NCBI GenBank assembly: GCA_028689875.1
Contig: JAQVCG010000008.1
Location: 1-46,982, forward strand
Direction: 5' to 3'
From: Candidatus Rifleibacteriota bacterium
Lineage (GTDB): Bacteria; Muiribacteriota; Ozemobacteria; Ozemobacterales; Ozemobacteraceae
Length of the DNA stretch: 46,982 bases
Shown in pieces: positions 17,494 through 25,263 of the stretch; within the stretch, counting starts at the first letter, position 1, and each line of letters opens with the position of its first letter. Below the pieces are notes generated by a model that searched no databases, was not told the DNA's origin, and was given only the letters and a program-made list of their open reading frames with translations. A program made the translations under genes and the position numbers.

Positions 17494-17619
17494 ATGACAT
17501 TTTGCTGGGAAATCTACAATAATTCTAAGTGTGAAAGCTGTAAACATTACCTTGCCTATCAAGAGGGAACCTTAAATCTTGATGAAGTTAAAGATATAGT
17601 TATAGTTGATGAAGATTAA
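17494..17619 (+). CDS. 41-residue Cys-containing small protein
   Basis: A short gene of 42 codons with three cysteines (FCWE near the start, then KCESCKHY, giving a CxxC) and an acidic tail ending DIVIVDED. An ATAGGAGTTTT ribosome binding site at 17481-17490 and its own promoter support expression. The CWE...C..C..Y pattern recalls short CW/CxxC modules found in small redox or metal-binding proteins and sensor domains; that is a resemblance only. The stop codon overlaps, on opposite strands, the stop of the next gene, a tight tail-to-tail arrangement that also argues the frame is real. Confidence 0.72.
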   Translation: MTFCWEIYNNSKCESCKHYLAYQEGTLNLDEVKDIVIVDED

Positions 17620-17936
17620 CTTCTCATCAGCCAAGGCCTAAAGAATTTATCAAAGAAGCTGAGCTCGTTAATTTTCGAGCTCTTTTTCTTTTTAGGTTTC
17701 CAAGGTTCAATTATCCTTTTAGAAGGAGCGTTCATTACAGAGAGGAGCTTTTGTTCAGAAGCAACTTTCTGACTATACTCTATAATCGATTTTTCCATAA
17801 ACGTTATTTTATTTTCTAAGTTATCAATTTTTCTAGTCATGTTTTTTAGCAATGTTTGATTTGCTGCTAAGACTTGAGCGATATCTATTGATATTTCTGT
17901 TTCTTGAGTTATATCCTGGTTAACTTCCACTTTCAT
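17616..17936 (-). CDS. Coiled-coil hypothetical protein
   Basis: A 106-residue soluble protein. Residues about 15-65 form a heptad-rich helix (LAANQTLLKNMTRKIDNLEN) likely to oligomerise as a coiled coil. The C-terminus is basic then aromatic (PWKPKKKKSSKIN, FFDKFFRPWLMRS) and may bind membrane or nucleic acid. It has its own reading direction and an AGGGAGTC ribosome binding site upstream of the ATG. The family is not recognised. It is separated from the exported acidic protein gene by a 164-nt divergent intergenic region. Confidence 0.65.
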   Translation of the reverse strand: MKVEVNQDITQETEISIDIAQVLAANQTLLKNMTRKIDNLENKITFMEKSIIEYSQKVASEQKLLSVMNAPSKRIIEPWKPKKKKSSKINELSFFDKFFRPWLMRS

Positions 17937-18100
17937 TATGACTCCCTGTGTACATAAACTTTTTTATGGATTCGACATAAATGGAAAAAAATTTAACGAA
18001 TAAAAAATATATACAATGAAACGAATGGCTGATATATTTCGTAGTATGATTGTGAATGAGAAACTTAATTTGCAATTACAATAGTTTCGAGGAGGTTTTT

Positions 18101-19456
18101 ATGAAGAAATTTGCCGGTTTTTCGATGTTTTTGCTAGTTTGTGTTCTTTTTGCTTTTATGGTTAACGTTGAAGAAGCAATATCAGAGTCTACTACTTCAG
18201 TTGTCATAAATGAAGGAACTATAGATGCAGATTCTGAGTCTGAAGAAGGTGCTTTATTAGAAGACAGCGAAGAAAGCTTGCTTGACGGTATAGAAGACAC
18301 TGGCGAAGAAGTTCGCGTAACAATTCCTGAATCAGCTGATATGACATTGGGCATTCAAGATTCTGACAATGTTATGCCTGCCAATTTCCGTGGTGGCGAT
18401 CCTGATAGCGGATTAGTAAACGCACTTGAAGACGTTTATTATGTTAAGCATGAACACTCTTTAATTTACGAAGAAGATGCTCAAGAGTTAGCAGAAAACA
18501 CTACTTTTGCTTCAGACCCCAATATTACTTGGGATACCAAAATGAAAAATGCAGATGGCACTTATGAAGATGTCGAAGCTCCGAAAAACACCAACATGGC
18601 AGCTGATGGCGGCGAATTCTTTTTGCCGGGCGAATATCAGATTGGTAACAGCGGAGCTCGCCAAGTAGGTGAAGTGCCCAGCGTTGAAGATGAAGAAGAA
18701 GAAGGTAATGAAGAAGCTACTACCGTAACTGCCCAGCAGTCTATGGGTGTAAAAGTTCACGACGTTACTGCACCTGACCTTTGGATTGCTTTCCAAGAAA
18801 CTGCCGGTTCAAGAAGTATTCCTCAATCAGAAGAAGCTTTGATCGGCGATCTTAAAGAAAACATAATAAAAAATGCTGGTCATCCTTTCTCGACTGAACC
18901 AAACAATGAAGAATTCCAAACCAAGAGTTTCATATTCATTGAAGAAGGCGAAGATACTGAAGAATTAAAAGAAAGAGACAAAGAACCTTGGGATAAGACT
19001 GCACGCGTTACTTTGGCCGGAACTCTCTTTAATGAAGACGGCATGGTAGATGTTAAGAGCGCTGTTTTTGAAACCAAGCTTCTTAGCAAAGAAGATCAAA
19101 CTCGCCTGGCACAAGTTGTTGGTGGAAGCGATCACGATCTTAAAGGTATCTTTGTAAGAAGAAACGTACCCTTTATTTTCGCAGCAACTGCAACAGATAA
19201 CGGTGACAGAAGAAAATCAGCCGCTATTGAATCTTACAATGTTGAAGCTCGTCTTGAATATCGTGACGGTTCACCTGTTGAAAAAGTAGGCGATGCATAC
19301 TTGTTCCGTGTTCAAAACTATCCGGTTGAAGAACATAAAGATCAAGAAGTTTACACGTTTATCGCAAGAGCAAAAGACCTTTCCGGCAACGTAACAGAAA
19401 TCGCAGTTCCTGTGTATGTTGTAGACACTCAGGCCTCTTTTGAAGGCAGAAGATAA
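18101..19456 (+). CDS. Acidic exported protein, probably abundant
   Basis: A 451-residue protein. A signal peptide (KKFAGFSMFLLVCVLFAFMV) is followed by a strongly acidic region (ESEEGALLEDSEESLLDGIED). A large domain with no recognised family follows, and the C-terminal part has beta-sandwich-like wording (TFIARAKDLSGNVTEIAVPV) as in Ig-like or surface-layer modules. The start at 18101 is set by a strong GAGGAGG site and the signal peptide. Codon choice resembles the ribosomal genes (GAA, AAC, CGC and CGT) and differs from the pilin genes after it. With its strong terminator this suggests high expression. It precedes three minor-pilin genes and may be a surface or pilus-associated protein. 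Confidence 0.75.
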   Translation: MKKFAGFSMFLLVCVLFAFMVNVEEAISESTTSVVINEGTIDADSESEEGALLEDSEESLLDGIEDTGEEVRVTIPESADMTLGIQDSDNVMPANFRGGDPDSGLVNALEDVYYVKHEHSLIYEEDAQELAENTTFASDPNITWDTKMKNADGTYEDVEAPKNTNMAADGGEFFLPGEYQIGNSGARQVGEVPSVEDEEEEGNEEATTVTAQQSMGVKVHDVTAPDLWIAFQETAGSRSIPQSEEALIGDLKENIIKNAGHPFSTEPNNEEFQTKSFIFIEEGEDTEELKERDKEPWDKTARVTLAGTLFNEDGMVDVKSAVFETKLLSKEDQTRLAQVVGGSDHDLKGIFVRRNVPFIFAATATDNGDRRKSAAIESYNVEARLEYRDGSPVEKVGDAYLFRVQNYPVEEHKDQEVYTFIARAKDLSGNVTEIAVPVYVVDTQASFEGRR

Positions 19457-19465
19457 TTTTTGCTT

Positions 19466-19498
19466 AAAAAAACCCGGAAGTAAATTCCGGGTTTTTTT
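19466..19498 (+). terminator. Intrinsic terminator after the acidic exported protein
   Basis: Stem ACCCGGAA (19472-19479) and TTCCGGGT (19485-19492) with loop GTAAA, flanked by A and T runs that extend the stem. It has seven T at the 3' side. It isolates the acidic protein gene from the pilin genes that follow. Confidence 0.93.
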
Positions 19499-19534
19499 CT
19501 TTCAAGTTTGTTTAAAATATGTTAGACTTAGGTC

Positions 19535-20236
19535 ATGGACATACATTATAGACAAGGCATAACATTTATTGAGGTTATGATAGCCTTTTTAGTTCTGGGA
19601 ATAGTCTTAGTCCCGGTGTTTGGCTTTTTAACCGGCTCTGTGAGAGATACAGACAAAATATATGCTGAAGCCATTGCAATTTCTAGAGCAAAACTTATCA
19701 TGGATACCATGATGTTTCAGATTCCGTGGCGAGTAATTAGAGAAGGGAAAAGCGGCGGTCCTTGCCGGTTTTCAGTTTATAAGTTAGGTGAAGCGCCCTC
19801 TAGTATTCCCGAATTTCGCAAAAAAGTTAACGAAAACCTTAATAAATTGTTAACTGTTGCTGTTCCTAAGATGTTTGGAGAAGGAACAGTGGTTAGCGCA
19901 GCTGCGAATAATGAAGAATGGCGTGGCGACGGTAAGTTTGTAAATAATAAGGGCTTCGTTTTTCGGGCCAGAGCGAAAGTAATAGATTTAGATTATGATA
20001 AACTGGGGCCATCTTACAGTATTCCTTTCATCAATAATGACCCTTTAACTCAAGCTTCTAAACCGGAATATTCTGTAAAAGAACTTACACCCTTTGATTA
20101 TGACAAAAAGTATAATGTCATGAAGAAAATAGTTGTTCAGGTTAAATGGTCTAACGTAAAGGGAGTGGATCCGAATGAAGACAAGAACCCAAGAAGCTTG
20201 TTTTTAGTGGCATATAAATCTGATTTGGATAGTTAA
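19535..20236 (+). CDS. Type IV minor pilin / pseudopilin (PilV/GspI-like)
   Basis: A 233-residue protein with a class III (prepilin) signal: a short basic leader, cleavage after Gly8, then ITFIEVMIAFLVLGIVLVPV with Glu at +5 of the mature protein. The hydrophobic helix is followed by a soluble domain with no recognisable signature. It is the first of three adjacent pilin-like genes; the set resembles the minor subunits that prime type IV pilus or type II secretion fibres. The ribosome binding site is weak (TTAGG), but the leader peptide fixes the start. Confidence 0.82.
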   Translation: MDIHYRQGITFIEVMIAFLVLGIVLVPVFGFLTGSVRDTDKIYAEAIAISRAKLIMDTMMFQIPWRVIREGKSGGPCRFSVYKLGEAPSSIPEFRKKVNENLNKLLTVAVPKMFGEGTVVSAAANNEEWRGDGKFVNNKGFVFRARAKVIDLDYDKLGPSYSIPFINNDPLTQASKPEYSVKELTPFDYDKKYNVMKKIVVQVKWSNVKGVDPNEDKNPRSLFLVAYKSDLDS

Positions 20237-20237
20237 C

Positions 20238-20774
20238 ATGAAAAAGTCTAATAGAGGCATTGCAATGGTTGTAATAATATTCTTTTCTTTTGCAATTGCC
20301 ATTATATTGTTTACAATGATACGTTCTAATACGAATTTATCTTTTCAAAATAAAAACACCATTAAGGCTTTGCAGGCTAATTATTTGGCGCATTCCGCTA
20401 TGCAACATGCAAAATTGCATTTAAGGCTTTTACCTAGAGAAGTTTATCAATATTTTCAAGCAAACCCGACTTCTACTAATGCTTTAAATAAGATTGATTC
20501 AACCCAGTATCCCCCAATAGACCTGGGGTCTTGGAAGAAAGAAAAAATTGATTATGATCTTTTCAAGACAGGCGCATCTGATGATCGTGAAACTCCATAT
20601 GGTGGCTCGTATAGGGTTACAAGTATTGAGTGTTTAACTATCGATAATGACGCAAAATTAGTACAAGATAATTATCGAGTTAAGGTGGAATCTGTTGTTC
20701 TTCTAAATAATGATAAGTTTGAAGATTCTATTACAGAAGAATTTGCTGTTTCACGTCATATAGGTGGTCGCTAA
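20238..20774 (+). CDS. PilX/GspK-like minor pilin assembly protein
   Basis: A 178-residue protein. The N-terminus MKKSNRGIAMVVIIFFSFAI resembles PilX/GspK: a Gly cleavage site and a long hydrophobic helix, but no Glu at +5, which is typical for the GspK position. The Ala/Gln/His-rich helix that follows (LQANYLAHSAMQHAKLHLRL) is also typical. It begins one base after the previous gene, and its stop overlaps the next start by one base (TAATG), so all three are one operon. Confidence 0.75.
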   Translation: MKKSNRGIAMVVIIFFSFAIAIILFTMIRSNTNLSFQNKNTIKALQANYLAHSAMQHAKLHLRLLPREVYQYFQANPTSTNALNKIDSTQYPPIDLGSWKKEKIDYDLFKTGASDDRETPYGGSYRVTSIECLTIDNDAKLVQDNYRVKVESVVLLNNDKFEDSITEEFAVSRHIGGR

Positions 20775-21832
20775 TGAATAAATATAGCAAATTTGGATTT
20801 ACGCTTATTGAAGTAATGATAACAGTAATATTATTATCTTTACTTCTTGGAACAGGCAATTCTATCTTAACCTATTCACGACAGCAGACAGAAAAAGGTT
20901 TTTGGATACAGCAGGCAATTGCGCAGTTGAGAAACACAACGCGGCTTATTGGTATTAAAATGAAAGAAACGTCTTATCCATCTACCCTGGTTAAGAAAAA
21001 GGTCGGTGGATTAGATACTGACACGATACATTCTTTTAAAGAGAAGCGTGACTACGATGATATTGGAAGATTAAGAGCTTTAGAGATTAATACTTCTACA
21101 GTTTATAATATGCATACTATTTCTACAGAAGGAAATTCGCTGGCAGCTTCATATGAAGATAGAACCATTATGTATTTTCCTATTTGTACACCTGAAGTAA
21201 TAGTTAATGGCAGTAAACAAAGCGGCACTGGTGTTGTGACTTGGGTTCATTTCGTATTTAGGCCGGCAAAAAATTATTCTACAACTGGCTTGGGTGCAAT
21301 TTATATAGACGAGCATGAGGTTCCTTATTCGACCAAATCCCCAGATTACGCATACGGCCTTGGAAAACCAAGTGAAGCATTTTCTCCGACATGGACTCCT
21401 GCAAGATCAAAAGAGTTGATAACGGACGTTTCTACTATAAAGGTTGATACTTTCAGCGTTAGCGAATCAAAAGGACAAGCAGTTTCTGCTGAAGGCGTAA
21501 AAAGTGATGTTGCCACAGTTAAAAAGAATTTGGTATCAATAACGATTAACTGTTGTCATCCGAAAGATGGTAAAATAACGCTTTATGACCAGTGTTCAGT
21601 AATCAGTAGAGTTGAATTGACAGACGATTTGGTCATTCCTCCAAGTATACAACTTATAAAGGTAATTAAGTCAGGCGAACGAGCCTTAGTTAAGTATGGG
21701 GACGATTCAGCCACCGAAGTTGGACTTTTTGATCCTATCGGGCCTGGTAAAGTTGTAAAAATTTATGCTACTTCGATCAAAGTTGAGGAAGGTGGGATGG
21801 AGAGATTAGTTGTTCAATCTCCAGAGGAATGA
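20774..21832 (+). CDS. Type IV minor pilin / pseudopilin (PilW/GspJ-like)
   Basis: A 352-residue protein with prepilin leader MNKYSKFG and mature start FTLIEVMITVILLSLLLGTG including Glu+5. Its length and position fit PilW/GspJ. The soluble part is larger than usual and has a Cys pair near residue 260 (TINCCHPKDGK). The last 19 nt overlap mazG on the other strand (convergent). The pilus assembly machinery itself is not in the window. Confidence 0.8.
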   Translation: MNKYSKFGFTLIEVMITVILLSLLLGTGNSILTYSRQQTEKGFWIQQAIAQLRNTTRLIGIKMKETSYPSTLVKKKVGGLDTDTIHSFKEKRDYDDIGRLRALEINTSTVYNMHTISTEGNSLAASYEDRTIMYFPICTPEVIVNGSKQSGTGVVTWVHFVFRPAKNYSTTGLGAIYIDEHEVPYSTKSPDYAYGLGKPSEAFSPTWTPARSKELITDVSTIKVDTFSVSESKGQAVSAEGVKSDVATVKKNLVSITINCCHPKDGKITLYDQCSVISRVELTDDLVIPPSIQLIKVIKSGERALVKYGDDSATEVGLFDPIGPGKVVKIYATSIKVEEGGMERLVVQSPEE

Positions 21833-22623
21833 TTCTTTTTTACTTCGTTCCAGTATCTATCAAGTTCTTCCATTGATTTTCCGTTGAATCCGCCATTGTT
21901 ATCTGCTATCGTTTCTACAGCAGTAAATCTTTTTGCAAATTTTTCAGATGCATTTGCTAATGCCTGGTCTGCATCAATTTCTGCTAATCTTGAGACATTT
22001 ATTACAGCGAAAAGCAGGTCTCCTATTTCTTCTTGAAGTTTTTTCTTATCATTTAAGACGTCTTTAATTTCATTAGCTTCTTCAATTATTTTTACAAAAG
22101 CGTCTTCATGAGATGAAAAATCAAATCCTACCTCAGCAGCAATAGCTTGAACTTTTTCAGCCTTTTTAAGGTTATTTGCAAAAGCCAGTGCTTGATTAAT
22201 TCTATATGATGGCTTGTTTTTTAATTGTTTTTCTGAGACTTTCTGTTCGTTCCATAGTTTTAATACTTGATCTGAATTTATGTCATTCGCTTTATCACCA
22301 AAAATGTGCGGATGTCTTAAAATCATTTTTTCGCAAATATCATAAGCAACTTCGCCGATATCAAAAAGTCCTTTTTCTGAAGCAATTTCAGCCGTAAAGA
22401 CAATTGTCATAAGTAAATCGCCAAGCTCTTCTTTAATATTTAAAATATCGTTTTTTTCTAGTGCTTGTATAAGCTCGTCAGTTTCTCCTTTGATGTGTTT
22501 TGCCATAGACAAAAGAGTTTGCTTTTGGTCCCAGGCACAACCGTTCGGTGCTCTTAGAGTTTGCATGATTTCAACGAGTCTATAAAATTGTGATTTGATT
22601 ATATTAATGTCTTTATTCTTCAT
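21814..22623 (-). CDS. mazG: Nucleoside triphosphate pyrophosphohydrolase MazG
   Basis: A 269-residue protein with two tandem all-alpha MazG domains. The first has RAPNGCAWDQKQTLLSMAKH and the metal-binding EELGDLLMTIVF with ExxD pattern (residues about 60-75). The second has EANEIKDVLNDKKKLQEEIG and DLLFAVINVSRLAE. It hydrolyses NTPs or dNTPs to monophosphates and pyrophosphate, cleaning nucleotide pools. It overlaps aroK by 11 nt, so the two genes are probably co-transcribed from upstream of aroK. Confidence 0.93.
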   Translation of the reverse strand: MKNKDINIIKSQFYRLVEIMQTLRAPNGCAWDQKQTLLSMAKHIKGETDELIQALEKNDILNIKEELGDLLMTIVFTAEIASEKGLFDIGEVAYDICEKMILRHPHIFGDKANDINSDQVLKLWNEQKVSEKQLKNKPSYRINQALAFANNLKKAEKVQAIAAEVGFDFSSHEDAFVKIIEEANEIKDVLNDKKKLQEEIGDLLFAVINVSRLAEIDADQALANASEKFAKRFTAVETIADNNGGFNGKSMEELDRYWNEVKKNHSSGD

Positions 22624-23092
22624 AATTGTTATTTTTTGTAATTTTGATTGTTAAATCTGCGTATTTAAAATACTTATTTTTTCTTGTGAGCCAAAGGTTA
22701 TAAATTTCTTTAATTGTTTTATTTTTAAGAAGGGGCCTTGTCTCTTTTAGTAAAGGCAATCTTTCTTTAATGTATGCCCAAGGAACATCTAAAAATATTG
22801 TTAGACAGTTTTGTATATGTTTAAAATTATCAATATTTGTTACCAGTCCTCCTCCAGCAGCTACTATTGCTGTTCGCTTCATGCTAAGTAATAAGTCCAC
22901 AAAAACCTTATGTTCAATTGCTCTAAAATAATGCTCACCGTATTTTTCAAAAATAGAGTTTATATCGGTTTTTGAGTATTCTTCAATTTTATCATCTAAG
23001 TCAAAAAAATCATAGCCAAGCTTTTCTGCAACCATTTTGCCACAGGTTGTTTTACCGCAACCCATAAAACCTATTATTAAAATAATATTCAT
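22613..23092 (-). CDS. aroK: Shikimate kinase
   Basis: A 159-residue NMP-kinase-like protein. The P-loop is GFMGCGKTTCGKM at residues about 8-20. The DLDDKIEEYSK motif follows, with Asp for shikimate and Mg binding. AAGGGLV (residues about 77-83) contacts substrate, and the LID region has LKETRPLL. It phosphorylates shikimate in aromatic amino acid synthesis. There is no clear ribosome binding site: the terminator of the upstream gene lies directly before the ATG, so expression may be weak or depend on read-through. mazG overlaps its end. Confidence 0.92.
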   Translation of the reverse strand: MNIILIIGFMGCGKTTCGKMVAEKLGYDFFDLDDKIEEYSKTDINSIFEKYGEHYFRAIEHKVFVDLLLSMKRTAIVAAGGGLVTNIDNFKHIQNCLTIFLDVPWAYIKERLPLLKETRPLLKNKTIKEIYNLWLTRKNKYFKYADLTIKITKNNNYEE

Positions 23093-23096
23093 AATA

Positions 23097-23125
23097 ATAA
23101 AAAAACGGCGGATAAAGCCGCCGTT
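23097..23125 (-). terminator. Intrinsic terminator of the small exported Cys protein gene
   Basis: On the minus strand, stem AACGGCGG/CCGCCGTT (23104-23111 with 23118-23125) has a 6-nt loop and is followed by a T-rich run. It lies 21 nt past that gene's stop and only 5 nt before the aroK start codon. Confidence 0.88.
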
Positions 23126-23145
23126 ATTTATGTTTAACAGTTGTT

Positions 23146-23766
23146 TTATCTAACAGGAACCACACCACCAACAGACGGAACTATTGGAGATACAATAAGG
23201 CCGTCACCTTTCCCTACAGGTATTTCTGTTTGTACCGGGACGCTGGTTTTGTCTTCGGAGTAGTCAGAGTAACCACTCATGTTCATGCCTGTGTTATTGC
23301 CTTCGCCCAGTGTATTCTTGATAATATGCATCAGCTGGGTAAGTCTTTGATTAACAGCAGTTCTGTCGTTCATAACCAAATAGAATTTTGCTTTGCTAAT
23401 TCTTTTGTTGATTTCTTCGACAAGTGGATAATAAGCCGGGTGTATAACTGTCTTTTTAAGAGCAGACTGCGCGTTGTTGAGGTGGCCAATGGCTGAAACG
23501 CTGTCTTTAATATTTTGGTTATAGCTTCTCAGGCAGTTATTTAAGTCTGAATAGACCATATATAGCATTGCTAATGTTGCTTTTTGTGTAACTTCGTTAG
23601 CATATGTTTGGTCTTCAACATACATGTCGTTTCCATATTTTTCAAAGTTTTCAGTTTGTTGGCAATTGCCGCAATCCTTCTCGTTACAGTCATATCCTGC
23701 ACCTGCCCAAACGGGCGCTGTAGCGAAAACTAGGACTGTTAAAAGGCTAGCTAATAATTTTTTCAT
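23146..23766 (-). CDS. Small exported Cys-containing helical protein
   Basis: A 206-residue protein. A clear signal peptide (KKLLASLLTVLVFATAPVWA) is followed directly by YDCNEKDCGNCQQ, a C-x4-C-x2-C cluster. The rest is mostly helical with a Met/Asn-rich patch (GNNTGMNMSGYSD), and it ends VSPIVPSVGGVVPVR. The start at 23766 is set by an AGGAGG ribosome binding site; an in-frame upstream start lacks one. The family is not recognised. The Cys cluster in an exported protein could bind metal or form disulfides. It has its own promoter and terminator, so it is a monocistronic unit. Confidence 0.75.
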   Translation of the reverse strand: MKKLLASLLTVLVFATAPVWAGAGYDCNEKDCGNCQQTENFEKYGNDMYVEDQTYANEVTQKATLAMLYMVYSDLNNCLRSYNQNIKDSVSAIGHLNNAQSALKKTVIHPAYYPLVEEINKRISKAKFYLVMNDRTAVNQRLTQLMHIIKNTLGEGNNTGMNMSGYSDYSEDKTSVPVQTEIPVGKGDGLIVSPIVPSVGGVVPVR

Positions 23767-23792
23767 TCTGTTCCTCCTATGAGTGTACAATT

Positions 23793-23801
23793 ATTATACC
23801 A
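23793..23801 (-). promoter_or_regulatory. Extended -10 promoter of the small exported Cys protein gene
   Basis: On the minus strand TGGTATAAT gives a perfect TATAAT with the TG extension one base before it. The -35 region is poor, as is common for extended -10 promoters. Initiation near 23786 leaves a leader of about 20 nt with the AGGAGG site. Confidence 0.6.
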
Positions 23802-23882
23802 TATAATTTTATAAAACGGAATGAGTAATAAAAAAAAGTGTTTAAGTGTACATAGCATCGAAGATTATTTTATAAATAGTGC

Positions 23883-23911
23883 TTGATTTTTGCATTGTTA
23901 GGGTGTATAAT
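23883..23911 (+). promoter_or_regulatory. Strong sigma-70-type promoter restarting the spc operon
   Basis: TTGATT at 23883-23888, 17-nt spacer, TATAAT at 23906-23911. Predicted initiation is near 23918, giving a leader of about 100 nt before rplE. The leader contains an imperfect hairpin at 23973-23989 (CCTGA...TCAGG) followed by an A run and the AAAAGGAG site. It explains how the rplE-rplQ block is expressed after being separated from rplX. Confidence 0.8.
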
Positions 23912-24016
23912 ATCAAACACTTAGCCGAAATCAGCGTCTTTTGGATGCCCGGTGCGGTTGAGAATTTAATTACCTGACCTAGGTTCAGGAAAAAAATACT
24001 TAAAAGGAGTCCCGGC

Positions 24017-24634
24017 ATGGCAAAGACAGAAAAGGCTGCCCCCGCCAAAGAAGCTAAAGCTGCTAAGGTTCAAGGGCCCAAGTCTCTCCCAAGGCTGAAA
24101 GAAAAGTATCAAAAAGTGATTGCTCCGAAATTGGTTGCCAAGTATGGTAATCCAATGCGCGTACCCAGCGTTGAAAAGATCGTAATCAACATGGGCGTAG
24201 GGCAGGCCACTCAAAATGCTAAGCTTCTTGAAGCCGCAACCAAAGAATTAACAATTATCGCAGGTCAAAAACCCGTAACTACAAAAGCTAAGAAATCAAT
24301 TTCGAATTTTAAGCTTAGAGCGGGTGTGCCTATCGGCTGCAGAGTCACTCTTCGCGGAGACAAATGCTACTATTTTTTAGACAAATTGTTTACAATTGTA
24401 GTTCCTCGTATAAGAGACTTTCGTGGTTTGTCCCCGAAAGCTTTTGATGGACGCGGCAATTACAGCTTGGGTTTGCAGGAACAGCTTGTGTTTCCTGAAA
24501 TCAAGTATGATTCAGTTGAAAAAGTGCAGGGCATGAATATTACAATCGTAACTTCTGCTCATAATGACGGTGAGGCTTATGAGCTCTTAGAAGAACTCGG
24601 AATGCCGTTCCGCAAGATCGCTAAAAAAGCGTAA
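24017..24634 (+). CDS. rplE: 50S ribosomal protein L5 with N-terminal basic extension
   Basis: A 205-residue L5, about 25 longer than usual. The extra residues form an Ala/Lys-rich tail ([19 protein letters not shown]) before the normal start [16 protein letters not shown]. Core features are [20 protein letters not shown]-like [16 protein letters not shown] and [17 protein letters not shown]5 binds 5S rRNA in the central protuberance. The gene is first in the second ribosomal block, with its own promoter and an AAAAGGAG ribosome binding site. rplE normally follows rplX directly. Confidence 0.97.
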   Translation: MAKTEKAAPAKEAKAAKVQGPKSLPRLKEKYQKVIAPKLVAKYGNPMRVPSVEKIVINMGVGQATQNAKLLEAATKELTIIAGQKPVTTKAKKSISNFKLRAGVPIGCRVTLRGDKCYYFLDKLFTIVVPRIRDFRGLSPKAFDGRGNYSLGLQEQLVFPEIKYDSVEKVQGMNITIVTSAHNDGEAYELLEELGMPFRKIAKKA

Positions 24635-24653
24635 GTGACTACAAGGAGTTGTT

Positions 24654-24839
24654 ATGGCTAAGAAAGCCCTTATAGAAAAATGGATGAAAACACCCAAATT
24701 TTCAAGCCGCGCTTATAATCGTTGCGAAATTTGTGGTCGTCCTCGCGGATACATGAGAGATTTTCAAATGTGCCGCATATGTTTCAGAGATCTAGCGTCA
24801 GTTGGAAAAATTCCTGGCGTAACGAAATCAAGTTGGTAA
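24654..24839 (+). CDS. rpsN: 30S ribosomal protein S14, zinc-binding type
   Basis: A 61-residue short (C+) S14 with two CxxC knuckles, [11 protein letters not shown] and [10 protein letters not shown], forming one zinc site. The end [12 protein letters not shown] is characteristic. A CAAGGAG site precedes the ATG. The short zinc form is the usual type in Firmicutes, Thermotogae and several other phyla. Confidence 0.97.
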   Translation: MAKKALIEKWMKTPKFSSRAYNRCEICGRPRGYMRDFQMCRICFRDLASVGKIPGVTKSSW

Positions 24840-24851
24840 GGAGAAACAACC

Positions 24852-25250
24852 ATGAGTATGACAGATCCTATCGGCGATATGCTGACTCGTATCCGCAATG
24901 CAAACACGGTTAAACACGAAAGTGTTGAAATGCCTTCTTCCAAAATGAAAATCGAGATTGCCAAGATTTTAAAACGAGAAGGTTATATTCGTGATTTCCG
25001 TTATTATAAATTTCAGAATAAATTTAATCTGAAAGTATTCTTGAAGTATGGTGAAAAGAATTCTCACATTCTAAAAGGTATTGAACGTGTTTCTAAACCT
25101 GGTAGAAGAATTTATTCCGGCTCAGAAAATATTCAAAAAGTTCTGGGTGGTTTGGGTATTTCTATTCTCACTACTTCCCAGGGCGTCATGACTGATAAAG
25201 AAGCCCGCAAAGCCAACGTTGGTGGCGAAGTTCTTTGCAACGTTTGGTAA
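24852..25250 (+). CDS. rpsH: 30S ribosomal protein S8
   Basis: A 132-residue S8 of normal length, with MTDPIGDMLTRIRNAN at the start and RRIYSGSENIQKVLGGLG and STSQG-like TTSQGVMTDKEARKANVGGE toward the end. S8 organises the central domain of 16S rRNA and in some bacteria represses the spc operon by binding near rplE. A TAAGGAG site precedes the ATG. Confidence 0.98.
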   Translation: MSMTDPIGDMLTRIRNANTVKHESVEMPSSKMKIEIAKILKREGYIRDFRYYKFQNKFNLKVFLKYGEKNSHILKGIERVSKPGRRIYSGSENIQKVLGGLGISILTTSQGVMTDKEARKANVGGEVLCNVW

Positions 25251-25263
25251 GGAGGAAGCAAAA

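Noticed and set aside
6157-23882. The 18-kb block between rplX and rplE as a prophage, island or integron inserted at the tRNA.
   Set aside because: The genes are housekeeping or envelope genes, no integrase or attachment repeat of the tRNA 3' end was seen, and composition looks like the rest.
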